Source of the DNA: Bog-375 sp049698695
GTDB taxonomy: Bacteria; Acidobacteriota; Terriglobia; Bryobacterales; Bryobacteraceae
Direction of reading: 5' to 3'
NCBI GenBank assembly: GCA_049698695.1
Contig: JBAVYH010000108.1
Location: forward strand, 1 to 64,000
Length of the DNA: 64,000 bases
Shown here: one piece after another, positions 36,023 to 45,917 of the stretch
Layout of the letters: each line of letters begins with the position of its first letter
Position numbering within the stretch: the first letter of the stretch is position 1
Position numbers and translations under genes: made by a program
Notes under the pieces: generated by a model
Databases searched by the model: none
What the model was told of the DNA's origin: nothing
What the model saw: only the letters and a program-made list of their open reading frames with translations

Positions 36023-37699
36023 ATGAAGCCCGCTTATGATTTTGTCATTATCGGTTCCGGCTTTGGCGGTTCGGTGTCCGCATACCGTCTGACCGCGGAG
36101 CAGAGGCGCCTGGGCAAGCCCGCCTCGGTGTGCGTGATGGAGCGCGGCAAGCGGTACCTGCGCGGGCAATTCCCGCGTGACGTCGGCCGGCCCAAGGATT
36201 TTCTGTTCCGCGACGAAGGCCGCGACGGCTGGCACGGCATCTTCGACTGGCGCAGCGGCGATAACATCAGCGTCCTATGCGGCAATGGCGTCGGCGGGGG
36301 CTCGCTGGTATATCTCGATGTGCAGGTGGATGCCTTCGCTTCCACCTTCGACATCGTCGGCCCAGAAGGCCGCCAGCGCTGGCCATCCAGCGTCGACTGG
36401 CGCGCCGAACTGCCGGGATACTACGCGCGCATGGAATCCATGTTGCGGCCCTCGCCGATTCCCGACCCGCCGCTCAAGACCATCGCTTTGCGCGAAGCCG
36501 CGCACGGCGCTGGCGTGCCAGAGCGCTTTAAGCTGGTCGACCTGGCCGTCTTCTGGGGCCGGCAGGGCGGAGAGCGCGGCGTGGTGTTCAACGACCCCTA
36601 CGAGCGCGACGGTCCTCCGCAAGGCGCCTGCCAGATGTGCGGCGAATGTTTCCTCGGATGCAACACGCACTCCAAAAATACGCTCGACCTCAACTATCTT
36701 TGGTTTGCGGAGCGCGCCGGCGCAGAGGTCTTTGCGCAACACCGTGTCACCCGCATCGAACCGCGGCCGGGCGGCGGATACACGGTTCATTTCGACAACC
36801 TCGCCGCGCAATCTTCCGGCTCCGTGGCCGCGCGCAACGTAGTGGTTTCCGCCGGCACCACCGGCAGCACGGAGCTGATGCTCAAGTGCAAGTATGGGTA
36901 CCGCAAGGGGCGCAGGCGGGTCGCTCCGACCATGCCGCGGATCAGCGATATGCTGGGCCGCTACTTCTCCGGCAACGGCGATTTCGGCGCGGTGGCGTTT
37001 CAGTCGCGGCGCGTTACCGAACCCGGCGTCGGCCCCACCATCACGGCCGCCATCGATTGCCGCGACCTGTTGGACGGGCACGGATTCTACATCGAAGACG
37101 GCGGCATTCCCGAAATTCTGCGCGCCAACATGCGGCTCTATCCCGGCGGCAGCTCTACCGGCCAGCGCGTGATGCACTGGCTGCGCGGCCTGGTCTCCAA
37201 GAGAACGCCCGCCAGTCTCGCCGAACAGATTTTCGATCTGCTCGATCTCGAAGCCGTCCGCAACGCGCTGGTTTATCTGACCATGGGGATCGATGCCGCC
37301 GATGGCGTGATGTCCATCGATCAGGATGGCCAGTTGCAGATCCATTGGGATCATAGCCAGAGCCTGCGCTACCTGCGCAAGGTGGAGGAGACCTTGCGCG
37401 CTATCTCGGAGACGCCCGTCCCCGGCAGCGACGGTCCCGGCATCGCCGCCAACCTGATGCTCAACCCGGCGTGGAGTTTCAACAAACATCTGCTCACCCT
37501 GCACCCTCTGGGCGGTTGCCCGATGGGCGACGACGAAACCATGGGCGTGGTGAGCCCGGCCGGCGAGGTCTTCAATTACCCGGGCTTGTACATCACCGAC
37601 GGATCCATCATCCCGACGGCCCTCGGACCGAATCCGTCCAAAACCATCGGCGCGGTTTCGGAGCGCGTCGGCGACCACATCATCGCCAAAGGAATTTGA
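36023..37699 (+). CDS. GMC oxidoreductase, ChoD/cholesterol-oxidase-like
   Basis: A 558-aa FAD enzyme with dinucleotide motif GSGFGGSVSAYRL near residue 11 and YLRGQFPRDVGRP. The Cys cluster is C203-QM-C206-GE-C209-FLG-C213, spaced as in the first GMC gene (26365). The C-terminal signature HPLGGCPMGDDETMG and the final GSIIPTALGPNPSKTIGAVSERV are family-typical. It should oxidise an alcohol, perhaps a sterol or other alicyclic lipid. Unlike the first copy it has no hydrolase domain. SD AGGA at 7 nt. The next gene starts 3 bp downstream. Confidence 0.9.
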   Translation: MKPAYDFVIIGSGFGGSVSAYRLTAEQRRLGKPASVCVMERGKRYLRGQFPRDVGRPKDFLFRDEGRDGWHGIFDWRSGDNISVLCGNGVGGGSLVYLDVQVDAFASTFDIVGPEGRQRWPSSVDWRAELPGYYARMESMLRPSPIPDPPLKTIALREAAHGAGVPERFKLVDLAVFWGRQGGERGVVFNDPYERDGPPQGACQMCGECFLGCNTHSKNTLDLNYLWFAERAGAEVFAQHRVTRIEPRPGGGYTVHFDNLAAQSSGSVAARNVVVSAGTTGSTELMLKCKYGYRKGRRRVAPTMPRISDMLGRYFSGNGDFGAVAFQSRRVTEPGVGPTITAAIDCRDLLDGHGFYIEDGGIPEILRANMRLYPGGSSTGQRVMHWLRGLVSKRTPASLAEQIFDLLDLEAVRNALVYLTMGIDAADGVMSIDQDGQLQIHWDHSQSLRYLRKVEETLRAISETPVPGSDGPGIAANLMLNPAWSFNKHLLTLHPLGGCPMGDDETMGVVSPAGEVFNYPGLYITDGSIIPTALGPNPSKTIGAVSERVGDHIIAKGI

Positions 37700-37702
37700 T
37701 TT

Positions 37703-40700
37703 ATGCTCCGAAACGCACTCGCATGGATCCGCCAACACCCCGTGAGATGCGCTATCTATGCGCTCGTCGTGGCCGGTGCGGTGTGGGCCGGGGTGACGGC
37801 GCGCGGTATCCTGCGAGGCGAGCGCAACGCGCTGCTCACGCGCATCGTGCGGGCGCCGGTGCTGCGCGATTGGGTGGATCGCGAGTTCCACGTTCGCTAC
37901 TCGGTCGACGCCGTGGCGCTGATCCCGCAATGCGGCTTCGAGATTGATGTTCGGGGGGTGAGTGTCGAACTGGCGGGCGTGGCTTCGGGCGGCCTCGACG
38001 AAGCCAAGGTCTGCGTGTCGGGCAGCGGGGAACTCCATGGTATCCGTGTTGGCGACAAGGTGGTCGTGCTTCAGGCGGCACAGTTCGATTGGCTCAAATC
38101 CATTTTGGGCTCGGGGTTCTCTTGGAGTGATCGGGATGGCGAGATGGTGTCGGCTGGCACATTCACAGTCTCACCCAACGATGTTTCGGGTTCGCTGCAG
38201 AACCTCCGCGTGCTCACCATCGCCAACGTCGATTCCACGTCGGCAGCGCTCGAGCCGCTGGCCGGCTCGGCCATCACTGTCAAGAGCGCCGCCGCCCGCG
38301 GGATCACCCTGGACATCGATCCGGCCACCATCGCACCGGCGTCGGCTCGTTTGCAGGCCGCAGCCAACGCCCTACAAGCCATGGGTGTCGCGGCGTTGCC
38401 GATTCCGGCGCAGTGGAGTGCCACCGCGCGCAAGCTGCTGGTGCAGTTGCTGATCGGCGCGGCGACTTTCCTGTTCGTTATGAAAGTCCTGCTGACGCGC
38501 GCGCCGGCCTCCATCACCTGGCGAATTGCCGCGATTATGGCACCTTTCGCATTGTTCCCCTTGCTCGCGCTTACCAATTCCTGGTTGGCCATCGTGATCG
38601 CGGCGCCGGTGGTAGCCATCGCACTTTGGGCGGTGGCCTACCGTCATGCCGAGTATTGGCACCAGCGTTGGGAACCGGCCGCAGTCGATGTTCCCGCCGT
38701 GTTACTCGCGCTGCTCCTGCTCGTGCTGATGAACTGGCCGGTGATTGCCACACCACAAATCCCGGCTATCAATCAAGTCACTGTTGCGCAAGTGAATGTG
38801 CAAGATATCGCCGCCACGGTTCATCAGCCCGCTTGCGACGCTTCCGGTGTGATTCAAGTGGCGGTGCCTCAAGCCGCGGTCACTAATCTCCGTGTCGCCC
38901 TCGACGGCTCCTCGCTGAAGAGCATCGACATGCAGCGGGCCTCCGCCAACGGAACCGTGCAGACGGCCGCGCTGGACGATCTGCAACGCATGAGCTTCCT
39001 GCCGCCGGCGTGGAAGAAGACCCCGCCCGTCGCCTTTTGCGCAGCCGTCACGCTACGCAACAGCGGGCCCTCGGATCCGCCGGATGTCGCGTGTCCTGCC
39101 GGCGTAAAAGCTCCCGCTGTAATGGCCCGCGCCGCCGTGGACTACACCGGCCAGCAAGCACGCTTCGCTGCCGACTGGAACGGAGCGCCGGTGCCGGTAG
39201 CTGTGAGCGGTTCCGCCAATCTCGAAGGCGCGCAGGTGGACGATCTGCACATCAAGCCCGGCGCGCCGGTCCGCATCGCCAATGTGTCCGCGCGCGTCGC
39301 GTGGGAGAAATGGATCACCGCCAGTGCGCAGATTGAAGGCATAGAAGCGAGCGGCGCCACTGTTGACCGGCTTGTGTTGAACGCGCGCACGCCCTTGCCG
39401 TGCACCACCGGCCCCACCAGCGTGGCCGCCGACCTCGGCAAGACACGATACTCGTTCGGCGGCAACACTGTGCAACTCGATGGTGCAACATTTGCTTTCG
39501 CCCGCCCCGATTCCAACAGCATCGCGGCTACCGTGCACACCGGACGCCTCAGCTTGAGCGGCCCGGTTGAAGCCAGCATTCCGGAATCAGGCTTCCGCCT
39601 GGAAGGAACCACCTCGCACGAATCGATTCCGCGAACCCTGATCGCGCAAACCGCTTTTACCTCCGGTGCCGTTGGCCTCTCCAACCCTATTCACCTCTCA
39701 GCCAATCTGTGGAACGGTGATTGGCAATTGCCTCATCAGTCTCTGACCATCAGCCAGCAGATCACATCGCGGATTCCGCAGGCGATCGCGCTGGAATTGC
39801 AAGCGTCCGGCGGAGTGACATCTCTGGCGAGTCCTCTCGAAGCCAGCGCTCGCGCGCAGGTGCGCATTCCGCAACTCATCCCCGATGCCGGCCCCACCAG
39901 TGTCGAGCTTAACGATTTGCGCGTCGATGGCGCTTGGGACGCCGCCACCGGTTTCGCGCCAGCCCATATTTCAAGCGGCTGGAACATCATGAAGCTCGCC
40001 GGCTTTCCCAGCGGTTTCCAGCTCAACCAAGTCTCCACGCTTCACTTGTCGACGCGCGGCGAGGCACTCGAAGCGCCGAAGTTCGAAGTCCCGCAAATCA
40101 CGATTCCCTCAATTCCGCACGAGATCCGCTTCCGCCTGCAAGGAACGCCGCAAACCATCACCATCTCCCTGGACAGCGGTGAACAACTCACACTGGACAA
40201 CATCGAGACGCGTAACCTCGCGGCTTCGCTGCCAGACTTTAAGCTCGCCTCTCTCGACGTGGACACCAGCGCGCAAGTGAAACGCGGTCACGCGCTGTTT
40301 CCATTCTCAGGCCACACCCATCTCACCGATGCGTCCATCGACACCGTGCTCGCAGCGCCACTCGGCGCGGAGCTTTCAATGGCGCCGCAAGCGCTGCATT
40401 TCGCTCTCAACCGGCCTCTCGACACGGGAAAGCTACTGAACGAAGTGGGTCTTTCGCTGGATGGCATTCAACCGCAAGCCACTGTTGCAGACCTCCAGGC
40501 CAACGTACGTTTCGCCGGCCAGAAACTAGCTGGGCTGGATGTGGCCGGCACTTTGGCGGCCGGTCCGCTGGCTGCTGGCGACCAGTTCGGGATTTCGCAG
40601 CAGGCTCCCGCGACGTTCCATGTCGCCGCGCCGCAACTTCCCGAAGTCACGATGTCCGGCGCTGCGCCCGGAGTCACGGTTATTCTGAACGGTGGCAAGC

Positions 40701-41878
40701 TGAGCGCTTCCGTAGGGGCGAACGTCTCCCTGAGCCTGACGCTCGCTGACTCGCCGCCGTCGCCGCTCTTCACGCAGCTCCGCGATGCCGCCACTGGCTT
40801 GAGCAGTCACATCCAGAAGGCCACGCAGGCATTTGGTGCGGAGAATACTTCCGCCTTCCCGCTCCGTTGGGATCTCGAGGTAGCCGGCGAAAGTCCTGCG
40901 GTTTCGCTCACTCCCGATCGCATCGCGATCAACATGAACACGTTGCTTCACCGCATCGACGTTGGGCAGGAGACTATCGATGGCTCGGTGGATCTTCACG
41001 CGATCGTGCACTCCGCGGAGGACCATCTGCTGTTCGACGTGAACGTGCCCGCCGACATCGGCGCTTTCGGCCGCCGCTGGCAGCTCAACACGCCGCTTTT
41101 GCTTGCACTGCGAAAAGATCTGTTGCCGGGAACCGGGGGCGAACTTTTCGACAGCGCATTCTATGGCCGCATTGGCGGCACAGCGCAACCCGGCGCCGAC
41201 CCGTTGCGTCTAGCCCTGGGTTACGGAGACGCCCTCCAGGTTCACGCCGCGTTCCAGCAGCCTTTTACTTCGGGAAGCATCGGCGGCCTGGCACAGGCGG
41301 CCATCCGCTGGCAGAATGGTGCAGCCAGCGTCGATAGCTTCGGTACATTTACTTTCCGAGGCCTCGAAGCCGGGGCAATCGCGTTTCCCGAACCTTATCT
41401 CGAAGACCGCCTGGATGGCGACGTTCGCTTTAGCACCAAGGGGTTTGTCGCCGACCGCCTGCTGGTGCCGCAGTTACTCGCCGACGCCTCCCGCGTGCGC
41501 CAGTTAGATGGCGTTGATCTCTCCCTGCAAGTCCGCAGCGCCGCCGATGGCGCCCACCTGCCAGGCATTCTGCAGGCGGCCAGCGGCATCACTTTGAAGC
41601 CTGCTAATCAATTCGTGCAGCTTCTGACCAGCGGCCTCGACCTCACGCTTCCGCCGCGCGCCCTGCAGTACCAACATATGGCGCTCGATTTTCGGGTCCA
41701 ACAGGGCCAGGTGCAGACAGAGCCGGTGCTGCTGACTCTCAATGGCGTCCAGGTATTCGGCGTCGCGGGTCTCACGCTGGATTCGAAGGTGCGCATTTTG
41801 TGGGGCGGGCACGGCCAAGAGCCTGCTCCGCGGCTGCGTGATTTGATTTACACCGTTCAAAGAGTGATGGAGCGCTAA
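37703..41878 (+). CDS. Giant AsmA/TamB-like envelope protein
   Basis: A 1391-aa protein with an N-terminal anchor (about 15-35) and a small domain. A block of four membrane helices lies between about 243 and 349 (LLVQLLIGAATFLFVMKVLL through VPAVLLALLLLVLMNWPVIA). About 1000 residues of repetitive short beta strands follow, ending in a VTLDSKVRILWGG-like DUF. This long beta-groove shape is that of AsmA/YhdP/TamB-family proteins, proposed lipid-transfer bridges between inner and outer membranes. The internal helix block is unusual for them. It sits 3 bp after a GMC gene and 4 bp before a BON lipoprotein. Confidence 0.65.
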   Translation: MLRNALAWIRQHPVRCAIYALVVAGAVWAGVTARGILRGERNALLTRIVRAPVLRDWVDREFHVRYSVDAVALIPQCGFEIDVRGVSVELAGVASGGLDEAKVCVSGSGELHGIRVGDKVVVLQAAQFDWLKSILGSGFSWSDRDGEMVSAGTFTVSPNDVSGSLQNLRVLTIANVDSTSAALEPLAGSAITVKSAAARGITLDIDPATIAPASARLQAAANALQAMGVAALPIPAQWSATARKLLVQLLIGAATFLFVMKVLLTRAPASITWRIAAIMAPFALFPLLALTNSWLAIVIAAPVVAIALWAVAYRHAEYWHQRWEPAAVDVPAVLLALLLLVLMNWPVIATPQIPAINQVTVAQVNVQDIAATVHQPACDASGVIQVAVPQAAVTNLRVALDGSSLKSIDMQRASANGTVQTAALDDLQRMSFLPPAWKKTPPVAFCAAVTLRNSGPSDPPDVACPAGVKAPAVMARAAVDYTGQQARFAADWNGAPVPVAVSGSANLEGAQVDDLHIKPGAPVRIANVSARVAWEKWITASAQIEGIEASGATVDRLVLNARTPLPCTTGPTSVAADLGKTRYSFGGNTVQLDGATFAFARPDSNSIAATVHTGRLSLSGPVEASIPESGFRLEGTTSHESIPRTLIAQTAFTSGAVGLSNPIHLSANLWNGDWQLPHQSLTISQQITSRIPQAIALELQASGGVTSLASPLEASARAQVRIPQLIPDAGPTSVELNDLRVDGAWDAATGFAPAHISSGWNIMKLAGFPSGFQLNQVSTLHLSTRGEALEAPKFEVPQITIPSIPHEIRFRLQGTPQTITISLDSGEQLTLDNIETRNLAASLPDFKLASLDVDTSAQVKRGHALFPFSGHTHLTDASIDTVLAAPLGAELSMAPQALHFALNRPLDTGKLLNEVGLSLDGIQPQATVADLQANVRFAGQKLAGLDVAGTLAAGPLAAGDQFGISQQAPATFHVAAPQLPEVTMSGAAPGVTVILNGGKLSASVGANVSLSLTLADSPPSPLFTQLRDAATGLSSHIQKATQAFGAENTSAFPLRWDLEVAGESPAVSLTPDRIAINMNTLLHRIDVGQETIDGSVDLHAIVHSAEDHLLFDVNVPADIGAFGRRWQLNTPLLLALRKDLLPGTGGELFDSAFYGRIGGTAQPGADPLRLALGYGDALQVHAAFQQPFTSGSIGGLAQAAIRWQNGAASVDSFGTFTFRGLEAGAIAFPEPYLEDRLDGDVRFSTKGFVADRLLVPQLLADASRVRQLDGVDLSLQVRSAADGAHLPGILQAASGITLKPANQFVQLLTSGLDLTLPPRALQYQHMALDFRVQQGQVQTEPVLLTLNGVQVFGVAGLTLDSKVRILWGGHGQEPAPRLRDLIYTVQRVMER

Positions 41879-41882
41879 TTCT

Positions 41883-42239
41883 ATGTCGAGATACGTACTA
41901 CTAGTCATGATGTTATTGGCCGTCGCGCTCCCCGCCTGCAGGAAGAACGCCAAGCTGGGGACCGTAGCTGTCGACGTCTATATCCACGCCGAGTCTTCCA
42001 GCTCGGACGACGTCATGCTACAGACCGCGATTCGCACTAAGCTTGATGCGGACATCCTGACCGCCGGGAAAGTGCAGATTCGCGTCACCGGCCTGCTGGC
42101 CGTGTTGACCGGCGACGTGGCGAAAAAGGACGCCTCCGACAAGGCCGAAGAGATCGCGCGCAATACCAAAGTAACGGTCGACAACAACGCGCCCATCGTC
42201 GCGGAAAACGTCAAGAACTTGATCAAGGTAGGGAATTAG
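41883..42239 (+). CDS. BON-domain lipoprotein
   Basis: A 118-aa protein with a lipobox (AVALPAC, Cys19) and one BON domain (about 42-100, DVMLQTAIRTKLDADILTAGKVQIRVTGLLAVLTGDVAKKDASDKAEEIAR). BON domains bind phospholipid membranes, so an outer-membrane-attached role fits. It lies between the AsmA-like gene (4 bp) and the 42241 gene (1 bp), so coupled translation is likely. Confidence 0.85.
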   Translation: MSRYVLLVMMLLAVALPACRKNAKLGTVAVDVYIHAESSSSDDVMLQTAIRTKLDADILTAGKVQIRVTGLLAVLTGDVAKKDASDKAEEIARNTKVTVDNNAPIVAENVKNLIKVGN

Positions 42240-42240
42240 C

Positions 42241-43080
42241 ATGCCATTATTCGCCTTTTGGTACCTGTTCGCGAGTAACGGTGCTGACGGATTCCTGCTG
42301 GATCTCATCCGGCGGCCCGGCGAGTCACTGGCGCGTCTGGTGACCTACAAACAGGACTACCCCCCGCGTCTCGTGCGCCACGGCTTCCAGTCCACCGAAC
42401 TGAACGGCGCTCCGGGCACTTTGGGCGTGAACCTCGGTGGCATCGCTCTCGACGCTCTTGGCTGCCGCAGCACTTTGCCCGGCATGAACGTCGACGCCCG
42501 CTTCGCGCTGAGCGGCCACAGCATGCGATTTGCACCGAAATTCGCTACCTGGTGGTTCGACAACGTTCCCGATTTTTGCTCCCGCTATGGTGTCATCGAT
42601 CGAGCAACCTGCGAGGGTGCGGTATATGAGAATGCACCGGTCATCTGCTCCACCTATTCATTGGACTCGCTCGCCGGCGCCCGCTGGGTGCTGATCTCGG
42701 CGCCGCGCTTCGCGGACACCGACTTGGCTCTCGAAATCAGCGCCGCGCGCCTGTTAGGCCGCTGGATGCCTGCCGCGCGGGTCTTCCATGCCGGGCGCGA
42801 ATATCACTTGAACTCTGCGCTCGACAGCCTCTTTCGCGTGCGCATCGGCCGCGCCGGCGATGTGGAATCAGGGGAACGCGTTTTCACGGCGTCCATCCGC
42901 GCGTCGGGCCTGCACCTTAACGTGGAGGCACGTGGACCGATCGATCAATTCGCACGCCTCGATGCCGAGGGCCAAACGGAAATTCATACCACGCTGTTCG
43001 GCACCTGCCGGGCAACCGTTGGTCCCGCGGGCGAGACTTTCGTGGCAGAACGGAACTGCCTGCTCGAGGTGAAGAATTGA
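42241..43080 (+). CDS. Hypothetical protein, 279 aa, beta-rich
   Basis: I do not recognise this family. The sequence alternates beta strands and Gly/Asp turns (ARWVLISAPRFADTDLALEISAARLLGRW, RVFTASIRASGLHLNVEARGP) and has six Cys. The C-terminal GTCRATVGPAGETFVAERNCLLEVKN superficially resembles the end of the 34769 product, so both may be lipocalin-like. No signal peptide is clear, although the first residues are hydrophobic. It starts 1 bp after the BON stop. Confidence 0.6.
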   Translation: MPLFAFWYLFASNGADGFLLDLIRRPGESLARLVTYKQDYPPRLVRHGFQSTELNGAPGTLGVNLGGIALDALGCRSTLPGMNVDARFALSGHSMRFAPKFATWWFDNVPDFCSRYGVIDRATCEGAVYENAPVICSTYSLDSLAGARWVLISAPRFADTDLALEISAARLLGRWMPAARVFHAGREYHLNSALDSLFRVRIGRAGDVESGERVFTASIRASGLHLNVEARGPIDQFARLDAEGQTEIHTTLFGTCRATVGPAGETFVAERNCLLEVKN

Positions 43081-43107
43081 GCATTGCAGTATGAAGTCGG
43101 AGAGGAT

Positions 43108-44454
43108 ATGGCGGACGACATAATCTTTCAGCCGCTGCGCTTTAGAAACCTGACGGTGAAGAACCGCATCTTTCGCTCCAACATTTCCGGGCGCTTCGAT
43201 AACTTCGACGGCTCCGGCAGTTACGCCCGGCTCAACTGGGAAGAGAAGTTCGCGCGAGGCGGCGTGGGCGCGATTCTCTCATCTTTTGTTCCGGTATCCA
43301 TTCGGGGCCGCATCATGCCCAACTATGCCACCATCGATGCCGACGACAAGATTCCCTTCTGGCGGGAGGTCGGCAAGCGCGTTCACGCGCACGACTGCCG
43401 CTACATCCTGCAACTTAGTCACTCCGGCCGCCAGCAGGATGTTCCCGGTGTCGAAAACCAGTTTCGCAAACCCCTCAGCGCCACCGATCGCATCGAGACG
43501 TTCGATGGCTTCGTTCCCCAAATGATGACGCGCGGCGACATTCGCCAGACCGTTCACGATTTCGGCCAGGGCGCTCGCCGCGCGCGCGAAGCCGGGCTCG
43601 ACGGCGTCGAAACCCACAGCGCCAACGGCTACCTCTTCACTCAGTTCCTCAGTTCCGGCATCAATAATCGCAAAGACGAATACGGAGGTCCGCTGCAAAA
43701 CCGCGCGCGCTTCCTGTTGGAGGCGATCGCCGAAATCCGCAAACAAGTGGGCGACGATTTTCACGTCCAGGCGAAGATCAACGGCAATGACTACGGCAAC
43801 GCCGTTTTTCCGTGGGAAGGTAGAGGCAATACCGTCGAGGACACGATTCAGATCTGCCGCTGGCTGGAGGAGGCGGGCGTGGATGCCGTGCACATTTCCG
43901 GCGGCAGTTCTTTCCCGCATCCCTTCAACCCTCCCGGCGGTTTCCCTATCGACTGGGCCCTGCGCACCTTCGACGTGATGCTCTCGAGCGGCGCATTCAC
44001 CTTACAACGCTACCTGATCTTCCGCTACCGGCCGCTGCGCCCGCTGTTCAACTTCTTCTGGAATCGCAACAAGCCCGATATCGTCGAGGGCATCAACGCC
44101 GATGCCGCCCGCCAGATCAAGCGCCATCTTACGATTCCGGTCCTGGTCACCGGCGGATTCCAGACTGCCTCCATCATCCGCCGTTATATCGACGAAGGCT
44201 ATTGCGACGCTGTCAGCATCGCGCGCGCGCTGGTTGCGAACAATGACTTAGTCAGGATCTTCGCGTCCGGTAAGGACATTCCCGACCGGCCCTGCACGCA
44301 CTGCAATAAGTGCCTGGTCAACGCCATTAAGAATCCGCTGGGATGTTACGAACTATCGCGCTTCGATGGCGATTATGACCGCATGATTCAAGAGGTGATG
44401 GCCGTGTTCCACCCGGCGCCCTTCGACCCGGTCGCCATTCAGGGAGGAGACTAG
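43108..44454 (+). CDS. NADH:flavin oxidoreductase/Old Yellow Enzyme family
   Basis: A 448-aa FMN TIM-barrel reductase. It begins IIFQPLRFRNLTVKNRIFRSN and has QLSHSGRQ, the proton-donor region HSANGYLFTQFLSSGINNRKDEYGG, and a 4Fe-4S-like motif C396-x2-C399-x2-C402-x10-C413 near the C-terminus. This places it near enoate/2,4-dienoyl reductases that reduce activated C=C bonds. I chose the ATG at 43108, which has GGAG 5 nt upstream; an in-frame TTG at 43084 would add eight residues. Its place between GMC enzymes and cytochromes suggests one step of an oxidation/reduction series. Confidence 0.9.
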   Translation: MADDIIFQPLRFRNLTVKNRIFRSNISGRFDNFDGSGSYARLNWEEKFARGGVGAILSSFVPVSIRGRIMPNYATIDADDKIPFWREVGKRVHAHDCRYILQLSHSGRQQDVPGVENQFRKPLSATDRIETFDGFVPQMMTRGDIRQTVHDFGQGARRAREAGLDGVETHSANGYLFTQFLSSGINNRKDEYGGPLQNRARFLLEAIAEIRKQVGDDFHVQAKINGNDYGNAVFPWEGRGNTVEDTIQICRWLEEAGVDAVHISGGSSFPHPFNPPGGFPIDWALRTFDVMLSSGAFTLQRYLIFRYRPLRPLFNFFWNRNKPDIVEGINADAARQIKRHLTIPVLVTGGFQTASIIRRYIDEGYCDAVSIARALVANNDLVRIFASGKDIPDRPCTHCNKCLVNAIKNPLGCYELSRFDGDYDRMIQEVMAVFHPAPFDPVAIQGGD

Positions 44455-44456
44455 CG

Positions 44457-45908
44457 ATGGCCGAGCCGCTCACTCCTATCGAGCAAACCACTCGTAGCAT
44501 GGCGGCGCGCGTGGTGACGGTCGTCATCGTGGCGATCTACGTCCTGGGTCTGTTTCTTTACCGCCGGTTCAATCCAAACTTCCCGGTTGTCTACACTCCC
44601 ATCGAAGACCACTTCAAATACGGGTCCATCGGCAGCGAAGCAGCGAACGGCATCCCTTACTGGATCTGGAAAGTGCTGCCCGACATGTTCCCGGATAAGC
44701 TTCCTGGCAACGGCTATGCTTCCTTCGGATTCGTGTTCGAACCTGGTCAGGAAATCCCCATCGGCCTGGCGAAAAGGCGCGTCATCATCGACCGTCTCGG
44801 AATGAATTGCGCCATCTGCCACACCGGCACCGTCCGCGACACGCCCGATGCGACGCCGCGCATCTATCTTGGGATGCCCGCCAACACCTTCGATTTGCAG
44901 TCCTATCTCCGGTTTCTCATGGCCTGCGCGGCGGATGGCCGCTTCACCGCGGACAACGTTGTGCGCGCCATCAAAGCCAGGAAGAGCCTTGATCCGCTGG
45001 AGACGCTTGTCTATCAGCAGGCCGTCTACCAAACGCGCGAGGTTCTGTTGCAGCGCAACCTGCAGACCTCCTTCATGAGTTCGCGCCCCGATTGGGGGCC
45101 CGGGCGCGTCGATACCTTCAACCCTTATAAGACCGTGCAGTTCAACTTTCCGATGGACAACGACCGCACCGTCGGCGCTACCGATCTTCCTTCCATCTGG
45201 AACCAGAAGCCACGCGTTGGAATGCAGCTTCACTGGGACGGCAACAACGACCTTCTGGCGGAGCGCGACAAGAGCGCCGCACTCGGCGCCGGAGTCACTC
45301 CCGTCACCATCGATCTCAAATCCGTGCAGCGGATCGAAGATTGGCTGCTGGGCAGTCTGCAGGCGCCCAAGTATCCCTACGCCATCGACGAGAACGTGGC
45401 CGCGCAGGGCGCGCCCATCTACAAGAGTCATTGCGCCTCTTGTCACGATTTCGGATCGGCATATGTAGGTAAGGTCACACCCATTGCCGAGATCGGCACT
45501 GATCGCGGCCGTCTCGATTCTTACACCTATGAGCTTGCCTCCAACATGAACCTGCTTTACACCGGATATCCGTGGCGCTTCACGCATTTCCGGAAGACCG
45601 ATGGGTATGCCAACATGCCTCTCGATGGCGTCTGGCTGCGTGCGCCGTATCTGCACAATGGCTCGGTGCCCACGCTGCGCGACCTACTGGAGGCGCCGGC
45701 GGCTCGTCCCAAGACGTTCTACCGCGGCTACGATGTGTACGACCGCAAGAAGGCCGGCTTTGTCTCCGACGTCGCCGCGGAGAAAGGCAAGAAGTATTTT
45801 CTCTATGACACCGCTCTGCCCGGCAACGGCAACGGCGGGCATCTCTACGGCACCGAGCTTTCGCCGGCGGAAAAAGACGCGCTGGTGGAGTACATGAAGA
45901 AACTCTAG
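44457..45908 (+). CDS. Membrane-anchored di-heme c-type cytochrome (RoxA-like), second copy
   Basis: A 483-aa protein. One N-terminal anchor (18-35) is followed by a periplasmic part with CAICH (118-122) and CASCH (326-330), 208 residues apart. It shares with the 29809 product the blocks HFKYGSIG..GIPYWIWKVLPDMFPDKLP, DLPSIWNQKPRVGMQLHWDGNN, APYLHNGSVPTLRDLL and FYRGYDVYD. Heme spacing and layout match RoxA/MauG-type di-heme proteins. SD GGGAGGAG 6 nt before ATG; 2 bp after the OYE stop. It presumably oxidises a substrate or carries electrons for the flavoenzymes. Confidence 0.85.
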   Translation: MAEPLTPIEQTTRSMAARVVTVVIVAIYVLGLFLYRRFNPNFPVVYTPIEDHFKYGSIGSEAANGIPYWIWKVLPDMFPDKLPGNGYASFGFVFEPGQEIPIGLAKRRVIIDRLGMNCAICHTGTVRDTPDATPRIYLGMPANTFDLQSYLRFLMACAADGRFTADNVVRAIKARKSLDPLETLVYQQAVYQTREVLLQRNLQTSFMSSRPDWGPGRVDTFNPYKTVQFNFPMDNDRTVGATDLPSIWNQKPRVGMQLHWDGNNDLLAERDKSAALGAGVTPVTIDLKSVQRIEDWLLGSLQAPKYPYAIDENVAAQGAPIYKSHCASCHDFGSAYVGKVTPIAEIGTDRGRLDSYTYELASNMNLLYTGYPWRFTHFRKTDGYANMPLDGVWLRAPYLHNGSVPTLRDLLEAPAARPKTFYRGYDVYDRKKAGFVSDVAAEKGKKYFLYDTALPGNGNGGHLYGTELSPAEKDALVEYMKKL

Positions 45909-45917
45909 GAGCCGGCT

